A program made the position numbers and the translations under genes. The notes beneath the pieces were generated by a model. The model was given only the letters and a program-made list of their open reading frames with translations. It was not told the origin of the DNA and did no database searches. 64,000 nucleotides of DNA from Rhabdobacter roseus (lineage in GTDB: Bacteria > Bacteroidota > Bacteroidia > Cytophagales > Spirosomataceae), in assembly GCF_014202275.1 (NCBI RefSeq), contig NZ_JACHGF010000009.1:186001-250000 (forward strand), given 5' to 3'. Positions within the stretch are counted from its first letter, which is position 1. Every line of letters starts with the position of its first letter. This document shows, one piece after another, positions 24,873-36,081 of this stretch.

Positions 24873-26528
24873 TTACCGCTGGGCTTCCCGGATGGCTTTA
24901 AACTCTGACCCTTCTTTCCACTGGGGCCACTTTTCTTCAAAGGCCAGGCGCTTGCCTACCCGGAAGAGAAGTTTCAGCTCGCTGATGGCTCCTTCCAGGG
25001 TCCAGGTGGCGGCGTCGTACTCGTCTGAGGGCTGGTGGTAGCTTTTTTCGGTGTACTCCTGCTTGAGTTTCTGGCCGTGCTCCTTCCCTTTCCCAACCAC
25101 GTCGATGCCGGTTTCGAGGTAGAGGGCGGGGATACCCACTTTGGCAAAATTGAAATGGTCGGAGCGGTAGTAGTAGCCCGCTTCGGGGTGGGTTTCGGCG
25201 GAAATGTACCCTCCGTCGGCCGCGATGATTTCCTGGGTATAGGTTTCCAGCTCGGACTGCCCCTCGCCCACCAGTACCATATCCTTGGTCGGCTCAAAGC
25301 GGTTCAGTCCGTCCATGTTGATATTGGCCACGGTGTTCCTGACCGGGTAGATCGGGTTCTGCGCGTAGTAAGCCGACCCCCACAGTCCCTGCTCCTCGGC
25401 CGTTACCGCCAGAAACACGATGGTCCGTTCGGTCTGGATTTTCAGGCTTTTAAAGGCCCGGGCCAACTCCAGCAGCCCCGCCGTGCCGGTGGCGTTGTCG
25501 AGCGCGCCGTTATAGATCGAGTCGCCGGTGGCGTCGGGCGTACCGATGCCCAGGTGGTCCCAGTGGGCGGTATAGATAAGTACCTCGTCCGGGCGTTTGG
25601 AGCCGTTAATCTTGCCAATGACATTGTGGGTTTTGTTGTAGGTGGTCTTGACCGTCATGGTGGTGCTTAGCTTCACCCCCAGCGGTACCGCCCGAAAGCC
25701 ACGCTGGTCGGCCTTCGTGAGCAGGTCGGTACTTTGCCCCGCCGATTCCAGCAGGCGCACCGCCACCGTTTCCGGCAACCAGCCGATCACGTCACAGTTC
25801 GGAAGGTTTTTGCCCCGGTTGTCCAGTTGCAGCCGGGACGTATTGAAATTATTCTGCTGAACCCCAAACGGGTAGCCCGCGGCCTCGGTCCGGTGAATAA
25901 TGAGGCAGCCCTTGGCACCCTGCCGCGCGGCTTCTTCAAACTTGTAGGTCCAGCGGCCGTAGTAGGTCATTTCTTTGCCCTTGAAGAGCGTCGTATCCCC
26001 CGCCCAGAAACCGGGATCGTTGACCATCACCATCACCACCTTACCCTTGACGTCCCGGTCGGCGTAGTCGTTCCAGTTGTATTCGGGAGCTACTACCCCG
26101 TAGCCGGCAAAGACCAGTTCGGTATTATCCAGGCTGATGTTCGCTTCGGTACGGTCGGTCCAGATCACGTAGTCGTCGAAGGCCTTCAGGGTACTTGTAC
26201 CCTTGGGCGAAAGTACTTGCATGCTGGGCGCGGCCGTGGCTTCGATGTTTACCATAGGTACTTCCTGCAGGTAGCTCTGGCCGTTGCCGGGTTCCAGGCC
26301 CACGGCCTTGAACTGCTTTTGGAGGTACTCAATGGTTTTCGTTTCGCCTTCGGTGAAGGGCTTCCGCCCCAGAAATTCGTCCGAGGCTAGGACCGCCACG
26401 TGTTGTTTGAGGCTATCGGCGCTGAAGGTCGCCAATCCGTCTTCGTGGTCGGAGGTACTTTGGTCGGTCTCGCAGGCGGCGAGCAGCACCAGGGAAAAGA
26501 GCGGTAAAATTTTAAAAAAGGAGTTCAT
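24873..26528 (-). CDS. M28-family zinc aminopeptidase lipoprotein
   Basis: 551 residues from the ATG at 26528 (MNSFFKILPL), which places the lipobox LLAAC (Cys19) properly; an upstream ATG at 26624 adds 32 non-signal residues. A PA-domain-like insertion (ELVFAGYGVVAPEYNWNDY, KGKVVMVMVNDP) precedes the di-zinc catalytic domain: AHWDHLG, GALDNATG, VTAEEQGLWGS, NINMDGLN, RSDHFNFAK. These give the metal ligands and the catalytic Glu. It should cleave N-terminal residues from peptides in the periplasm or at the outer membrane. Confidence 0.93.
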   Translation of the reverse strand: MNSFFKILPLFSLVLLAACETDQSTSDHEDGLATFSADSLKQHVAVLASDEFLGRKPFTEGETKTIEYLQKQFKAVGLEPGNGQSYLQEVPMVNIEATAAPSMQVLSPKGTSTLKAFDDYVIWTDRTEANISLDNTELVFAGYGVVAPEYNWNDYADRDVKGKVVMVMVNDPGFWAGDTTLFKGKEMTYYGRWTYKFEEAARQGAKGCLIIHRTEAAGYPFGVQQNNFNTSRLQLDNRGKNLPNCDVIGWLPETVAVRLLESAGQSTDLLTKADQRGFRAVPLGVKLSTTMTVKTTYNKTHNVIGKINGSKRPDEVLIYTAHWDHLGIGTPDATGDSIYNGALDNATGTAGLLELARAFKSLKIQTERTIVFLAVTAEEQGLWGSAYYAQNPIYPVRNTVANINMDGLNRFEPTKDMVLVGEGQSELETYTQEIIAADGGYISAETHPEAGYYYRSDHFNFAKVGIPALYLETGIDVVGKGKEHGQKLKQEYTEKSYHQPSDEYDAATWTLEGAISELKLLFRVGKRLAFEEKWPQWKEGSEFKAIREAQR

Positions 26529-26890
26529 GCGTATGCTAGAAAAGTAGGGCGAGGTTGGTGAAGCCTTATTCGTGGTTTGCTGCTGAAATATATCAAAAAA
26601 ATGGGACATAGTACTTTGAACCAAGACGGAGCGGGCTTGAAGTTGAAAAAAAGGCGTAAAGCACAGGCAAGTACCCCGAAATAATTCCGGCTGATCGGCG
26701 CTGTTGCGTATGGCTGGTTTACTTATTTTCCAAAATGCTTAAACCAACTTGTTACGGAGAAGTTAGTTTGGGATAGATAGGGTACTTTACTCGCTTCGAA
26801 GGTCCATGAGAGGTACGCTATGTATCTATTTCAGGCTTAATCAGTTTCTTTTTCTTGTACTCATCAAATATATTATGAAGATTTGTAAAG
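26529..26890. other. Divergent intergenic region, no gene seen
   Basis: About 360 bases between the leftward peptidase and the rightward sigma factor. It holds a possible N-terminal extension of the peptidase frame, rejected because the lipoprotein signal starts later, and several GTAC words. Promoters for both directions must lie here, but no clear -33/-7 pair was found. Confidence 0.4.
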
Positions 26891-27490
26891 ATGGCAGCTG
26901 ATCAGCCCCTACATGATGAAGAGTACGTGCTCTGGCAACGCTTCAAAAGCGGTGATCAAGAGGCCTTTGCGCTGCTATATGAGCAGTACGTCGGGATACT
27001 GTACAACTACGGCTACCACATCACCCCCCATACTGCACTGGTGCAAGACGCCATTCAGGATTTGTTTACGGATTTGTGGCGAACCCGGCAAAACTTGTCG
27101 GACACGACTTCTGTGAAGTACTATCTTTTTCGGTCGCTCCGCCGGAAGATTCATCGCTTATCTGAAACGTATCAAACCCTGCAATCCATTCCGGAATCCG
27201 ACAATCTACCGGACATTCCCCATATCCTTTCGCAAGAAGCCCTACGGATTGAAAAAGATACTCAGGAGGAGTTGATCCGCCAGCTGCAGCAAGCCCTTAC
27301 TAACCTACCGGAGCGCCAGCAAGAAGCCATCCGGCTGCGCTTTTTCGATGGGTTCGAGCTTCGGGAGGTAGCTTCAATCATGCAAATGAATGAGCAGTCG
27401 GTACGGAATTTAATCCAGCGCTCCATCAAAAAGTTGCGCCAAGCCTTTGAGCTTCTCCCAGTTCTGATGTTTTGTCATCAATTCATCTAA
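26891..27490 (+). CDS. ECF RNA polymerase sigma factor (unit 2)
   Basis: 199 residues. Region 2: FKSGDQEAFALLYEQYVGIL and DAIQDLFTDLWRTRQNL. Region 4: LPERQQEAIRLRFFDGFELR, VASIMQMNEQSVRNLIQRSI. It precedes a FecR-type anti-sigma gene by 90 bases and should control the SusC/SusD pair that follows. Base composition here is less GC-rich than unit 1. Confidence 0.93.
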   Translation: MAADQPLHDEEYVLWQRFKSGDQEAFALLYEQYVGILYNYGYHITPHTALVQDAIQDLFTDLWRTRQNLSDTTSVKYYLFRSLRRKIHRLSETYQTLQSIPESDNLPDIPHILSQEALRIEKDTQEELIRQLQQALTNLPERQQEAIRLRFFDGFELREVASIMQMNEQSVRNLIQRSIKKLRQAFELLPVLMFCHQFI

Positions 27491-27580
27491 AAAAATCCAG
27501 CAAAAAGTGAGTTAAATACACAAAAAATCTCTTTGGTACTTTCGAAGGATTAGATATATAGTACTTTACCTTCCTGATAT

Positions 27581-28693
27581 ATGAATTATTCCTCTTTTAA
27601 ATCTGAAGATTTTTTAATGGATCCTGCTTTCGTCCAGTGGATTAAACAGGATAAATACAATGATTTTTGGGAAAATTATCAAAAAAAGCATCCTCACCAA
27701 GCGTTGGAAATTCAGCGGGCCCGTTTAATTATACAGGCGGCGGCTACGCTGCCCGTGGCACCATTGAGTGATGATTCGCGCATAGGAATGTGGCAAAATG
27801 TGCAACAGAAAGTAGTGAGTAATACCGCATATGAAGCAGAAGTACCTACAAGACACACCCCCTTTCGTTCGTGGGTGTGGTGGGCGGCAGCCTCTATTGT
27901 GCTGGTAAGCGGCTGGCTGGGCTGGCAAGCGCTTCGCCCCCCACAAGCGGTAAGTACAGCGTACGAGCAACTCATGGACCAGACTACCGCCGAAAATCAG
28001 AAGCTGATACAGCATACCAATGCCTCCAACCGGCCCATGCTCATCAGTTTACCCGATGGTAGTTCGGCTTTATTACAAAAAGACAGCCGGATAAGCTATT
28101 CAGCACAGGAGTATGGGACCTCTAAACGAGAGGTACTTCTGTCGGGAGAAGCTTTCTTTGAAGTAGTAAAAGATCCCCAAGTACCTTTTTATGTATTTGC
28201 TAATGAGCTTGTTACCAAGGTATTAGGCACCAGCTTTACGGTTCAAGCCTACGAAGCCGACCGGGAAGTAAATGTATTTGTAAAAACGGGTAAGGTTTCT
28301 GTCTACACCAACAAAGAGTTCGAAACCCGGGCCAAGCCCGGAAAACCGGAAAAGGAAGCGGTGGTACTTTCACCTAATCAACTGATCACGCTGCACCGGG
28401 AAAGCCTTCGGCTGTCGCGGATTGCTATGGAGTCATCCAAGTTGCGTGTGCCCCAAACGCAAACCTCGTTTGAGTTTGACGATACACCCGTTACCCAGAT
28501 TTTCAAGCTCCTGGAAGAAACGTACGGCATAAGCATTGTGTACGATCAGCAACGGCTATCGGCATGCAAAATTACGGCCTCCCTTACGGACGAACCCTTA
28601 CCAGAAAAAATCCGGCTGCTTTGCCAGGGACTCGGGGCCAGCTACACCATTTCCGACAAATCAATCCACATCTATTCCAACGGTTGTAATTAA
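27581..28693 (+). CDS. FecR-family anti-sigma factor (unit 2)
   Basis: 370 residues: a cytoplasmic N-terminus (FVQWIKQDKYNDFW), one membrane segment (FRSWVWWAAASIVLVSGWLG), the FecR domain (SLPDGSSALLQKDSRISY, VLLSGEAFFEV, VLGTSFTV) and a C-terminal DUF4974 domain (VTQIFKLLEETYGISIVYD, LSACKITASL). It should hold the upstream sigma factor inactive until the SusC of this unit signals through its STN domain. Close in length and motif spacing to the FecR of unit 3 (39684). Confidence 0.92.
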   Translation: MNYSSFKSEDFLMDPAFVQWIKQDKYNDFWENYQKKHPHQALEIQRARLIIQAAATLPVAPLSDDSRIGMWQNVQQKVVSNTAYEAEVPTRHTPFRSWVWWAAASIVLVSGWLGWQALRPPQAVSTAYEQLMDQTTAENQKLIQHTNASNRPMLISLPDGSSALLQKDSRISYSAQEYGTSKREVLLSGEAFFEVVKDPQVPFYVFANELVTKVLGTSFTVQAYEADREVNVFVKTGKVSVYTNKEFETRAKPGKPEKEAVVLSPNQLITLHRESLRLSRIAMESSKLRVPQTQTSFEFDDTPVTQIFKLLEETYGISIVYDQQRLSACKITASLTDEPLPEKIRLLCQGLGASYTISDKSIHIYSNGCN

Positions 28694-28770
28694 TCAATTT
28701 CCTAACCTTTACTTATCCTTTAACAACTATGCATTAAAAAGACACTTTACACTTACTTCTTACGAAAAAA

Positions 28771-28798
28771 GGTCAGCCGTGCGGCTACACGACTGACC
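28771..28798 (+). terminator. Hairpin between FecR and SusC (unit 2)
   Basis: GGTCAG-C-CGTG (28771-28781), loop CGGCTA, CACG-A-CTGACC. It is preceded by AAAAAA but followed by no U-run, so it may be an RNA regulatory hairpin rather than a terminator. The apex TGCGGCTACAC resembles that of the hairpin at the same place in unit 3 (TGCGCCCACAC). Confidence 0.55.
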
Positions 28799-28886
28799 TC
28801 TAACCATCTCTCCCTCACAAGTTGGCGCTTAAAAAGGGAGGGCCTTGCCGAACTGTTTCTCGTTTCAACAAAACTCTTTCAAATGT

Positions 28887-31800
28887 ATGGAAAATCGTTT
28901 ACGATTTCGTGGGAAAGCCCTAAAAATCATGCGCATTACTTTTACACAATTGCTACTGTCGATGCTGCTGGTCAGCGTGACTTACGCCCACGAAAGCAAA
29001 GCTCAGGAACTCCTCAAACGGCGCATTACCCTCACGATGGAAGATCAAACCATCAAAACGGTATTGTCAAGTATTGAGCAACTCGCTGAAGTAAAATTTC
29101 TTTACAGCTCTAACGTCGTCAATTCCGGCCGTAAGATATCCGTGTCGGCCACAAATGAGCCATTGGGATTAGTGCTTTCCAAGGTTCTACAACCCTTGCA
29201 GCTGGAATATCAAATTTCTGGTAAGCAGATTGTCATCAGTAAAAAGATTTCGTCCTTGTTTCACCGGGGCGGTGAGCGATTTCTTACTCAACTACCCCTT
29301 CCGGACATTACTGTGACGGGTAAGGTCACAGATGAGCGGGGCGAGATGCTTCCCGGCGTGAGCGTCCTGATCAAGGGCACAAATCGAGGTACGACCACCG
29401 ACATTGATGGCAGCTACACCGTAGTAGTGCCAGATGCGAGGGCAGTGCTGGTGTTTAGCTTTGTGGGCTACCAGTCGATTGAGGAAGTAGTAGGCAACCG
29501 AACCACGTTGTCGGTAGCGCTTCAGAGCGATACCAAAGCGCTGGAAGAAGTAGTAGTGGTAGGCTATGGTACCATGAAAAAACGGGATATGACCGGCGCT
29601 GTATCACAGATCAACACCAATAAATTACAAAATGAGGCCCCTGCTCAGGTACAGGATTTGCTTAGAGGCAACGCGGCTGGCTTGAATGTGGGCTACTCTG
29701 CTTCGGCAAAAGGAGGAGGTTCGCTGCAAATTCGGGGACGGACCTCGTTCAATGCGGGTACCAGTCCGCTCATTGTACTGGATGGTGCCATTTACTACGG
29801 GCAGCTATCCGATATTAACCCAAACGACATTGAAACGGTTGATGTACTTAAAGATGCCAGTTCGGCGGCCGTGTTTGGAGCTAAGGCGGCCAGTGGAGTT
29901 ATATTGGTAACGACCAAGAAAGGGAAAACCGGCAAGCCAAAGATCAATTACAGTACTACACTGGGGGTAGCCACGATGGCCGTAAACCAGCCGGTACATG
30001 ACGCCGAAAGCTTCGTATCCTGGCGTTCAGATGTCTTTAAAAGCATTAATCCCAATGCCCAGGCCTACCGTTTCGACGATCCTCGTAACCTACCGTCCAA
30101 CATCACTACGGATCAATGGCTGGCTTATGACGGCTCTTCCGGTGATCCGGTACGCGTGTGGTTGCGAAGGCTCAACATGCAACCCATGGAGATCGATAAT
30201 TATATAGCGGGCCGTAGTGTAAACTGGTATGATCAGGTATTTCAAAACGGTTTTCGCCAGGATCACAACGTCAGTGTTTCGGGTAGAAATGATGGTGTTT
30301 CCTACTATTTAGGAGCAGGGTACCTCAATAACCAGGGCATTATTGTGGGCGATCAATTTTCCACGGTGCGTACCCGGGCCAACATTGAGGCCAACATTAC
30401 GCGTTTTCTTTCTGTGGGAATGAATACTCTCTTTTCTGTTCGGGACGAAAGTGCTGTACCGCACAGTTGGGGACAAATCACCAGCCTGTCGCCCTGGGGA
30501 AACGAATTTGATCAAAACGGCATGATGCAGTTTCGTCCAAACCAGGAAGTGAGCGGAGGCGTAAACCCTGCCTACGATCCGAGCTTCATCGACCGATTGG
30601 ACAAAACGACTACCCTCAACTCCACTATTTTTGGTAAAGTGACGCTCCCGCTCGGCATTACTTACCAGATCAATTTTACTCCTCAGTTTGAGTTTTACGA
30701 ACGGTATAACCACGAAAGTGCCCGGCATATCGAATGGGCGGCTTTTGGTGGAAGGGCTTCCCGTCGACAACGTAAAACCTTCTACTGGCAGGTGGATAAC
30801 ATCGTCAAATGGAACAAAGAATTTACCGATCACCGGTTCGATGTTACGCTATTGGCCAACGCCGAGAAATTTCAGCGCTGGGATAACACCATGACGAACG
30901 AAAACTTCGATCCGAATGATCAGCTGGGCTATCATAACCTCAGTGCTGGTATCAATCCGATCTTGTCCGTCAACGACGAGTACAGTACCGGCGATGCGCT
31001 CATGTCACGCCTACTCTACACGTTTAAGGATCGGTACATGTTTACAGGTACTTTCCGGCGCGACGGTTATTCGGCCTTCGGACAGAGCAACCCCCGCGCC
31101 AATTTTGGCTCGATCGCGCTGGGTTGGGTATTCAGCGACGAGAATTTCATCATGACGAGCAACTGGTTTAGCTACGGAAAATTGCGGGCGTCGTGGGGTA
31201 GTAACGGAAACCGGGATATTGGTCGCTATGCCGCCATGGCCGACCTGACCACCGGCAAGTACCTTTATGTACGTCCGGATGGTACTTTGATACAGGCAAG
31301 CCAGCTATGGGTAAACCGGATGGCCAACCGGAGCCTTCGCTGGGAGCGTAATACCTCCCTGAACCTAGGTCTCGATTTTGGTCTATTTAACAACAAAATA
31401 GACGGGACGATTGAGGTATACCAAATGAACTCCACCGATTTGCTGGTTCAACGGAGTTTGCCCAACGTGATCGCTTTTGACTGGGTTATGGATAATCTGG
31501 GCGAAGTACAAAACAGAGGAGTGGAATTGACGCTGAATACCATCAACATGAATAGGGATAATTTCTCCTGGCGAACCAATTTCAACTTCCAGCTCAATCG
31601 GAATAAAATCGTACACGTGTACCGCAACTATGACGCCGACGGCAATGAACTGAGTGATATTTCCAACCGATGGTTCATTGGCAAGCCCATCGACGTAATC
31701 TGGGATTGGAAACCGCTCGGCGTTTGGCAGCTAGGACAGGAGGAGGAAGCACGGGTGTACGGACTTTCGCCTGGAGATTATCGCCTGGAAGATGTGAACG

Positions 31801-32312
31801 GAGATGGCCGTCTGGATCAAAACGACCGACAATTTCTGGGATTCAGTGAGCCTCGTTTCCGCTGGTCGATGCGAAATGAGTTTCAATTCTTCAAACACTT
31901 CGATGCTTCTTTCATGATGTACTCGCTCTTGGGGCATCAATCCAGCTTCAACTGGTTGAAAAGCCGAAATGGCTTCCCGGACCGGATGAATTCGTACCAA
32001 TTCCCCTACTGGACTCCCGAAAACCCCTCGAACGAATGGGCCCGCATCAACTCTAACGAAGGAAGTACTACGGGTTTCAACCTATATCGCAAACGCTCCT
32101 TTGTCCGTCTGGATAACGTATCACTGGCCTATACTATCCCTAAGCCCGTGGTGAACAAATATAAAATCGAAAATCTACGTGTATACCTCAATGTGCGCAA
32201 CGCCGCTATGTTTTCTCCTCAGTGGTCGCTATGGGACCCTGAGTGGGATCCTGAAGTAGGCGCTGGCCCGACACCTCGCTTTTTCACTTTTGGCGTCGAT
32301 CTTACACTTTAA
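28887..32312 (+). CDS. SusC/RagA-family TonB-linked outer-membrane transporter with STN domain (unit 2)
   Basis: 1141 residues from the ATG at 28887 ([20 protein letters not shown]), a long leader typical of these proteins; starts at 28845 and 28929 are possible. Domains: signal peptide to SKAQ; STN ([20 protein letters not shown]); carboxypeptidase-regulatory-like ([20 protein letters not shown]); TonB-box-like [11 protein letters not shown]; plug with [12 protein letters not shown]; beta barrel. It takes up an oligosaccharide with the SusD encoded next. Only about three AAGTACC/GGTACTT words occur in its 3.4 kb, fewer than in most of the window, hinting at a different origin. Confidence 0.95.
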   Translation: MENRLRFRGKALKIMRITFTQLLLSMLLVSVTYAHESKAQELLKRRITLTMEDQTIKTVLSSIEQLAEVKFLYSSNVVNSGRKISVSATNEPLGLVLSKVLQPLQLEYQISGKQIVISKKISSLFHRGGERFLTQLPLPDITVTGKVTDERGEMLPGVSVLIKGTNRGTTTDIDGSYTVVVPDARAVLVFSFVGYQSIEEVVGNRTTLSVALQSDTKALEEVVVVGYGTMKKRDMTGAVSQINTNKLQNEAPAQVQDLLRGNAAGLNVGYSASAKGGGSLQIRGRTSFNAGTSPLIVLDGAIYYGQLSDINPNDIETVDVLKDASSAAVFGAKAASGVILVTTKKGKTGKPKINYSTTLGVATMAVNQPVHDAESFVSWRSDVFKSINPNAQAYRFDDPRNLPSNITTDQWLAYDGSSGDPVRVWLRRLNMQPMEIDNYIAGRSVNWYDQVFQNGFRQDHNVSVSGRNDGVSYYLGAGYLNNQGIIVGDQFSTVRTRANIEANITRFLSVGMNTLFSVRDESAVPHSWGQITSLSPWGNEFDQNGMMQFRPNQEVSGGVNPAYDPSFIDRLDKTTTLNSTIFGKVTLPLGITYQINFTPQFEFYERYNHESARHIEWAAFGGRASRRQRKTFYWQVDNIVKWNKEFTDHRFDVTLLANAEKFQRWDNTMTNENFDPNDQLGYHNLSAGINPILSVNDEYSTGDALMSRLLYTFKDRYMFTGTFRRDGYSAFGQSNPRANFGSIALGWVFSDENFIMTSNWFSYGKLRASWGSNGNRDIGRYAAMADLTTGKYLYVRPDGTLIQASQLWVNRMANRSLRWERNTSLNLGLDFGLFNNKIDGTIEVYQMNSTDLLVQRSLPNVIAFDWVMDNLGEVQNRGVELTLNTINMNRDNFSWRTNFNFQLNRNKIVHVYRNYDADGNELSDISNRWFIGKPIDVIWDWKPLGVWQLGQEEEARVYGLSPGDYRLEDVNGDGRLDQNDRQFLGFSEPRFRWSMRNEFQFFKHFDASFMMYSLLGHQSSFNWLKSRNGFPDRMNSYQFPYWTPENPSNEWARINSNEGSTTGFNLYRKRSFVRLDNVSLAYTIPKPVVNKYKIENLRVYLNVRNAAMFSPQWSLWDPEWDPEVGAGPTPRFFTFGVDLTL

Positions 32313-32343
32313 TGGAGAGGTTCCACAAAAATATAGTAGCAAT

Positions 32344-34182
32344 ATGAAAAGATACGGAATTAACCTATCGTCATCTCTGATCTGCCTGGCCATGCTTGCC
32401 CTTAGCGGATGCAATGAGTCGTTTTTAAAACCCAAGCCACTTTCCTTTTACGAACCCGATGTAACCTTTCAGGCATCATCAAGCCTCTGGGCCACGCTAG
32501 TAGCCTGCGAACGCAACATGCGAATAGAAGTTACGGGCGACGGCGCTCCAATCATTACGGAATACATATTCTCCGAAGTGGGCGTTGAGGGTACCACTGA
32601 CAAACCCGGTCCCGCTCAGGATATGAACCTGGTTATTCGGCCCGACGCCCAGCTCAACAGTGCAGATTACAACCGAATTGGTTGGTACTGGGCCGAAGGG
32701 TACCGGGGGATTCGGTATGCCAATGCAGCCATTGGCCGCATTGACATACCAACGGACTATTCTTCCGAAGCCGAGCGCAATCACCTGTTAGGGGCGGCTT
32801 ACTTCCACCGGGCTTTGCGCTACTATCGGCTCACTCATCAATTTGGGGATGTACCGCTGGTATTGGTCGAGCACAGTTCTCCTAAGCTCGATTTTCAAAC
32901 GACAAAGCGGGAGGTGATTCTACTCAAAATGAAGGAAGATCTGGAATATGCGCAGCAGTGGGTCCCTGATGCTGTCAATAAAGGCCAGGTAACCAAGGGA
33001 GCCGTCAGCCACCTGCTGACTAAAGTGAATCTGGCATTGGGCCTGTTTGATGATGCCATTGCCTCGGCCAGCAACGTGATCGACGGGGGCGTGTATCGCC
33101 TCATGACCAACCGGTTTGGCGTGGATGCCTCTAACCCGAACCGAAACGTGGTTTGGGACCTTCACCGACCTGAGAACAAATCACTGGCTATTAATACCGA
33201 AGCCCTACTACTCACCATCGACCGGCTCAATATCGACGGCAATACGGGGAACCCCGGCGGGCTTACCATCATGCGGCAGGCGCTGCCTTTTTGGGCCAAT
33301 GCCGGCATTATCACTCCCAACGGTAACCGTGGCACCAACGACCAGCCTACGGTACCCATCAACCAGGTAACGGCTTACGGGCGGGGCATTGGTCGGCTAA
33401 GAGGCACCCCCTACCATACCCAGAAAATCTGGAAAGACGCCACTGACCTGCGTCACGCCCCCGGCAACTGGATGAACATGGAAGACCTGGTCTACAATGA
33501 TCCTGCTTTGATCGGCAAAGATGACTTTTACGGCAAACCTCTCCAGTTTAGGAATAGCGCGGGCACGGTACTGGTAGCCGATACCATCCGCTGCTGGTTC
33601 GGGTGGCCGCACTATAAACTGTACGTGCCCGATCCTCTGCGCCCACAACCGCAGGGAGGCCATTCCGACTGGTACATTTTCCGCCTGGCCGAAACGCATT
33701 TGCTGCGAGCTGAAGCCTATTTCTGGAAAGGCCAGTTGCAGCAAGCGGCCGAAGACATCAACAAAGTACGAGTCAGGGCCAAGGCAACCCCGATCACCGC
33801 CAGCGAGGTAAACATAGGAACCATACTGGATGAAAGAGCCCGGGAGCTTTTCTACGAAGAACCCCGTAAAACGGAGTTGACCCGCATCGCCTACATTTTT
33901 GCACAAACCGGAAAAGTAGCCGAAAATGGCAAAACGTACTCTCTCGCTAATTTTTCGGACAACAACTACTTCTTTGATCGAATCATCGAAAAGAATGATT
34001 TCTATAACAAGGGAGTACGTACCAACTTTGGGGTAGAGTTTACGCTGAGCCCATTCCACGTGCTGTGGCCTATTCCGCAAAATGCCATAGACGCCAACGT
34101 CCAGGGACGGATTAATCAAAACAAAGGGTACTCCGGCTTTGAGCTCAACATTCCTCCCCTTACCGAAATCCCCCAAGAATAG
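32344..34182 (+). CDS. SusD/RagB-family glycan-binding lipoprotein (unit 2)
   Basis: 612 residues from the ATG at 32344, 31 bases after the SusC stop; an earlier ATG at 32290 would overlap SusC and displace the lipobox. Lipobox ALSGC with Cys23. SusD features: [36 protein letters not shown] and GDVPLV. The C-terminal part shows [20 protein letters not shown], the conserved REL-type segment [20 protein letters not shown], and the end [17 protein letters not shown]. Longer than the other two SusD proteins of the window. Confidence 0.94.
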   Translation: MKRYGINLSSSLICLAMLALSGCNESFLKPKPLSFYEPDVTFQASSSLWATLVACERNMRIEVTGDGAPIITEYIFSEVGVEGTTDKPGPAQDMNLVIRPDAQLNSADYNRIGWYWAEGYRGIRYANAAIGRIDIPTDYSSEAERNHLLGAAYFHRALRYYRLTHQFGDVPLVLVEHSSPKLDFQTTKREVILLKMKEDLEYAQQWVPDAVNKGQVTKGAVSHLLTKVNLALGLFDDAIASASNVIDGGVYRLMTNRFGVDASNPNRNVVWDLHRPENKSLAINTEALLLTIDRLNIDGNTGNPGGLTIMRQALPFWANAGIITPNGNRGTNDQPTVPINQVTAYGRGIGRLRGTPYHTQKIWKDATDLRHAPGNWMNMEDLVYNDPALIGKDDFYGKPLQFRNSAGTVLVADTIRCWFGWPHYKLYVPDPLRPQPQGGHSDWYIFRLAETHLLRAEAYFWKGQLQQAAEDINKVRVRAKATPITASEVNIGTILDERARELFYEEPRKTELTRIAYIFAQTGKVAENGKTYSLANFSDNNYFFDRIIEKNDFYNKGVRTNFGVEFTLSPFHVLWPIPQNAIDANVQGRINQNKGYSGFELNIPPLTEIPQE

Positions 34183-34207
34183 CCCCTAGCATCCTATGCA
34201 ACCAGCC

Positions 34208-34243
34208 AGCGGTCGGGGCCAGAGTATTCTGGTCCCGACCGCT
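34208..34243 (+). terminator. Strong hairpin after SusD (unit 2)
   Basis: A 16-bp stem, AGCGGTCGGG-GCCAGA (34208-34223), with loop GTAT and a return arm containing one G-U pair. It lies 26 bases after the SusD stop. No U-run follows, so it may act as a terminator or mRNA stabiliser. The rest of the roughly 310-base gap to 34492 holds GTAC words and no gene. Confidence 0.6.
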
Positions 34244-34492
34244 TCGTATTAGGGCTACCAGGTACTTGCCTTTCAGTTACTCTCTTTATCCACTTTACTG
34301 CATGAGCACCCTGGAAGTACCTGGTCTGGTGAAAGAAAAGGCATGAGACCAGGTTCCGGCTTTTTATAAAATTTTGCGCCTGGGGTACTTTCCCAAATAT
34401 CTCCGCAAAAAAACTAAGGGTAAAGTAGCCCGAAGCGTGTCTGCTATATATATTGCAGTATCCCTAACTACTTATCCTCTTTACCCAAGCTA

Positions 34493-35734
34493 ATGAATAC
34501 AATTCCGACGACCCGTTCCAATTTCTCCTACCTTTTCAGTGCGCCCGTTATTGTTGCCGCCCTTGGCTACTTTGTGGATATTTATGACCTTCTACTTTTC
34601 GGCATTGTTCGCATACCCAGCCTGGTGTCGCTGGGGCTGTCCGAGGAGGCCATCTCGGTGGTAGGGGCCAGTATCCTCAACTGGCAGATGACCGGCCTGC
34701 TGCTGGGCGGGATTTTGTGGGGGGTACTTGGCGACAAAAAAGGACGGCTCTCGGTACTCTTCGGCTCCATTGTTACGTATTCCTTAGCCAACATCGCCTG
34801 CGGTTTTGTACAAGACCCTACTACGTATAAGGTACTTCGCTTCATTGCAGGCGTGGGCTTGGCGGGTGAGCTGGGGGCGGGCATTACGCTGGTGTCCGAA
34901 ATCCTTCCCAAGGAACTCCGGGCTATAGGTACTTCGCTGGTAGCCGGTATCGGTTTATTGGGGGCGGTCGTAGCCTACTTTACGGTCGAGTTTTTTGATT
35001 GGCGCTACGCCTACTTCATCGGCGGCGGGCTCGGAATCATGCTACTGCTGCTTCGGGTGGGTGTTTTTGAATCGGGTATTTTTGAAGACGTAAAACATCT
35101 CAAACACGTTCAGAAAGGGAATTTCTTTGCCCTCTTTACCAATCGGGACCGGCTCGTGCGGTACCTCCGCTGCATCGGCATTGGGCTACCTACCTGGTTT
35201 GTGATTGGGATACTCTCTACCTTCAGCAACGAATTTGGCCGGGCGCTGGGCATTACCGAAGCCGTCCGGCCCGGCCTTTCCATCATGTGGTGCTACGTGG
35301 GGCTGTCCATCGGGGATCTGTCGAGCGGGTTTCTGAGCCACTGGCTGGAGTCTCGCAAGAAAGCCGTTCTGTACCTCATGCTGTTTACGCTGCTGGTGAG
35401 CCTGGTGTACCTCTACGCGGGCATCGACTCGGCCGGGCACCTGTATTTCATCTCGGCCCTGCTAGGCTTTGGCATCGGATACTGGGCCATGTTCGTGACC
35501 ATCGGGGCCGAGCAGTTTGGCACTAACCTCCGCGCTACCGCCGCCACCACCATCCCCAACATGGTGCGAGGTACGGTGGTGCTGATGACCACCCTCTACG
35601 GTACCTTCAAGGGGTCCTTCTCGGTGATTGATTCCGGCGCGCTGGTGGGCGTCATCTGCTTCGCCATTGGTATCTACTGCATCCTGACCATTGCCGAAAC
35701 CCACGGCCGCGACCTCGACTTCCTCGAAGAATAA
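34493..35734 (+). CDS. MFS transporter (sugar/organic-acid symporter type)
   Basis: 413 residues with 12 predicted membrane helices. The MFS signature between helices 2 and 3 is GVLGDKKGRLSVLFGS; helix 4-5 carries RFIAGVGLAGELGAGITLVS and SEILPKELRAIGTSLVAGIG. This pattern fits metabolite:H+ symporters. In the inner membrane it would import the products released by the preceding SusCD system or the substrates of the RraA/dehydratase genes that follow. Its last 111 bases have a diverged, broken copy at 38579-38691. Confidence 0.9.
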   Translation: MNTIPTTRSNFSYLFSAPVIVAALGYFVDIYDLLLFGIVRIPSLVSLGLSEEAISVVGASILNWQMTGLLLGGILWGVLGDKKGRLSVLFGSIVTYSLANIACGFVQDPTTYKVLRFIAGVGLAGELGAGITLVSEILPKELRAIGTSLVAGIGLLGAVVAYFTVEFFDWRYAYFIGGGLGIMLLLLRVGVFESGIFEDVKHLKHVQKGNFFALFTNRDRLVRYLRCIGIGLPTWFVIGILSTFSNEFGRALGITEAVRPGLSIMWCYVGLSIGDLSSGFLSHWLESRKKAVLYLMLFTLLVSLVYLYAGIDSAGHLYFISALLGFGIGYWAMFVTIGAEQFGTNLRATAATTIPNMVRGTVVLMTTLYGTFKGSFSVIDSGALVGVICFAIGIYCILTIAETHGRDLDFLEE

Positions 35735-35769
35735 GAGGTACTTCGTATTTTTGAAAGTACCTTAGCTGA

Positions 35770-35817
35770 AAGCCCTTCCGGGTAGTTTGCAGAAAGACAA
35801 ACTATCCGGAAGGGCTT
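35770..35817 (+). terminator. Terminator after the MFS gene
   Basis: AAGCCCTTCC...TAGTTTG (35770-35789) pairs over 20 bases with 35798-35817 with one G-U pair and an 8-base loop, followed by CGCTTATTTC. A strong stem without a good U-run. Confidence 0.7.
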
Positions 35818-35886
35818 CGCTTATTTCTAAGCTGGGTGAAGCCTACATCCTAGGGCTTAGAAACTCCCCACTGGGGCATCAAGAGG

Positions 35887-35946
35887 CCATCGCGGTGGTA
35901 CTGCTGCAACCAGACCGTAGAGGTTCCAGCAGTACCACCGCGATGG
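35887..35946. repeat. 25-bp inverted repeat with 10-base loop
   Basis: Arm 35887-35911 begins CCATCGCGGTGGTACTGCTG and its reverse complement ends at 35946, with a single mismatch in 25 and loop AGACCGTAGA. It stands in the gap between the MFS terminator and the RraA gene and is not followed by a U-run. It is much longer than needed for a terminator. It may be a mobile palindromic repeat or a structured RNA element. Confidence 0.75.
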
Positions 35947-36081
35947 GCAAATCGGGAAAGAGCAAGATTAGGTGTAAAACCGACTTCCAGGTACCCTTAA
36001 TGGTCTCATTATACCATACATACGGATAAGTAGAATCCGGCGGAAGCCTGCCTTTACTGGAAAGTGAAAATAAAAAAGGCA

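Noticed and set aside
24854-24940. Longer N-terminus for the FMN reductase
   Set aside because: The extra residues overlap the peptidase coding sequence and precede a well-formed flavodoxin-like start.
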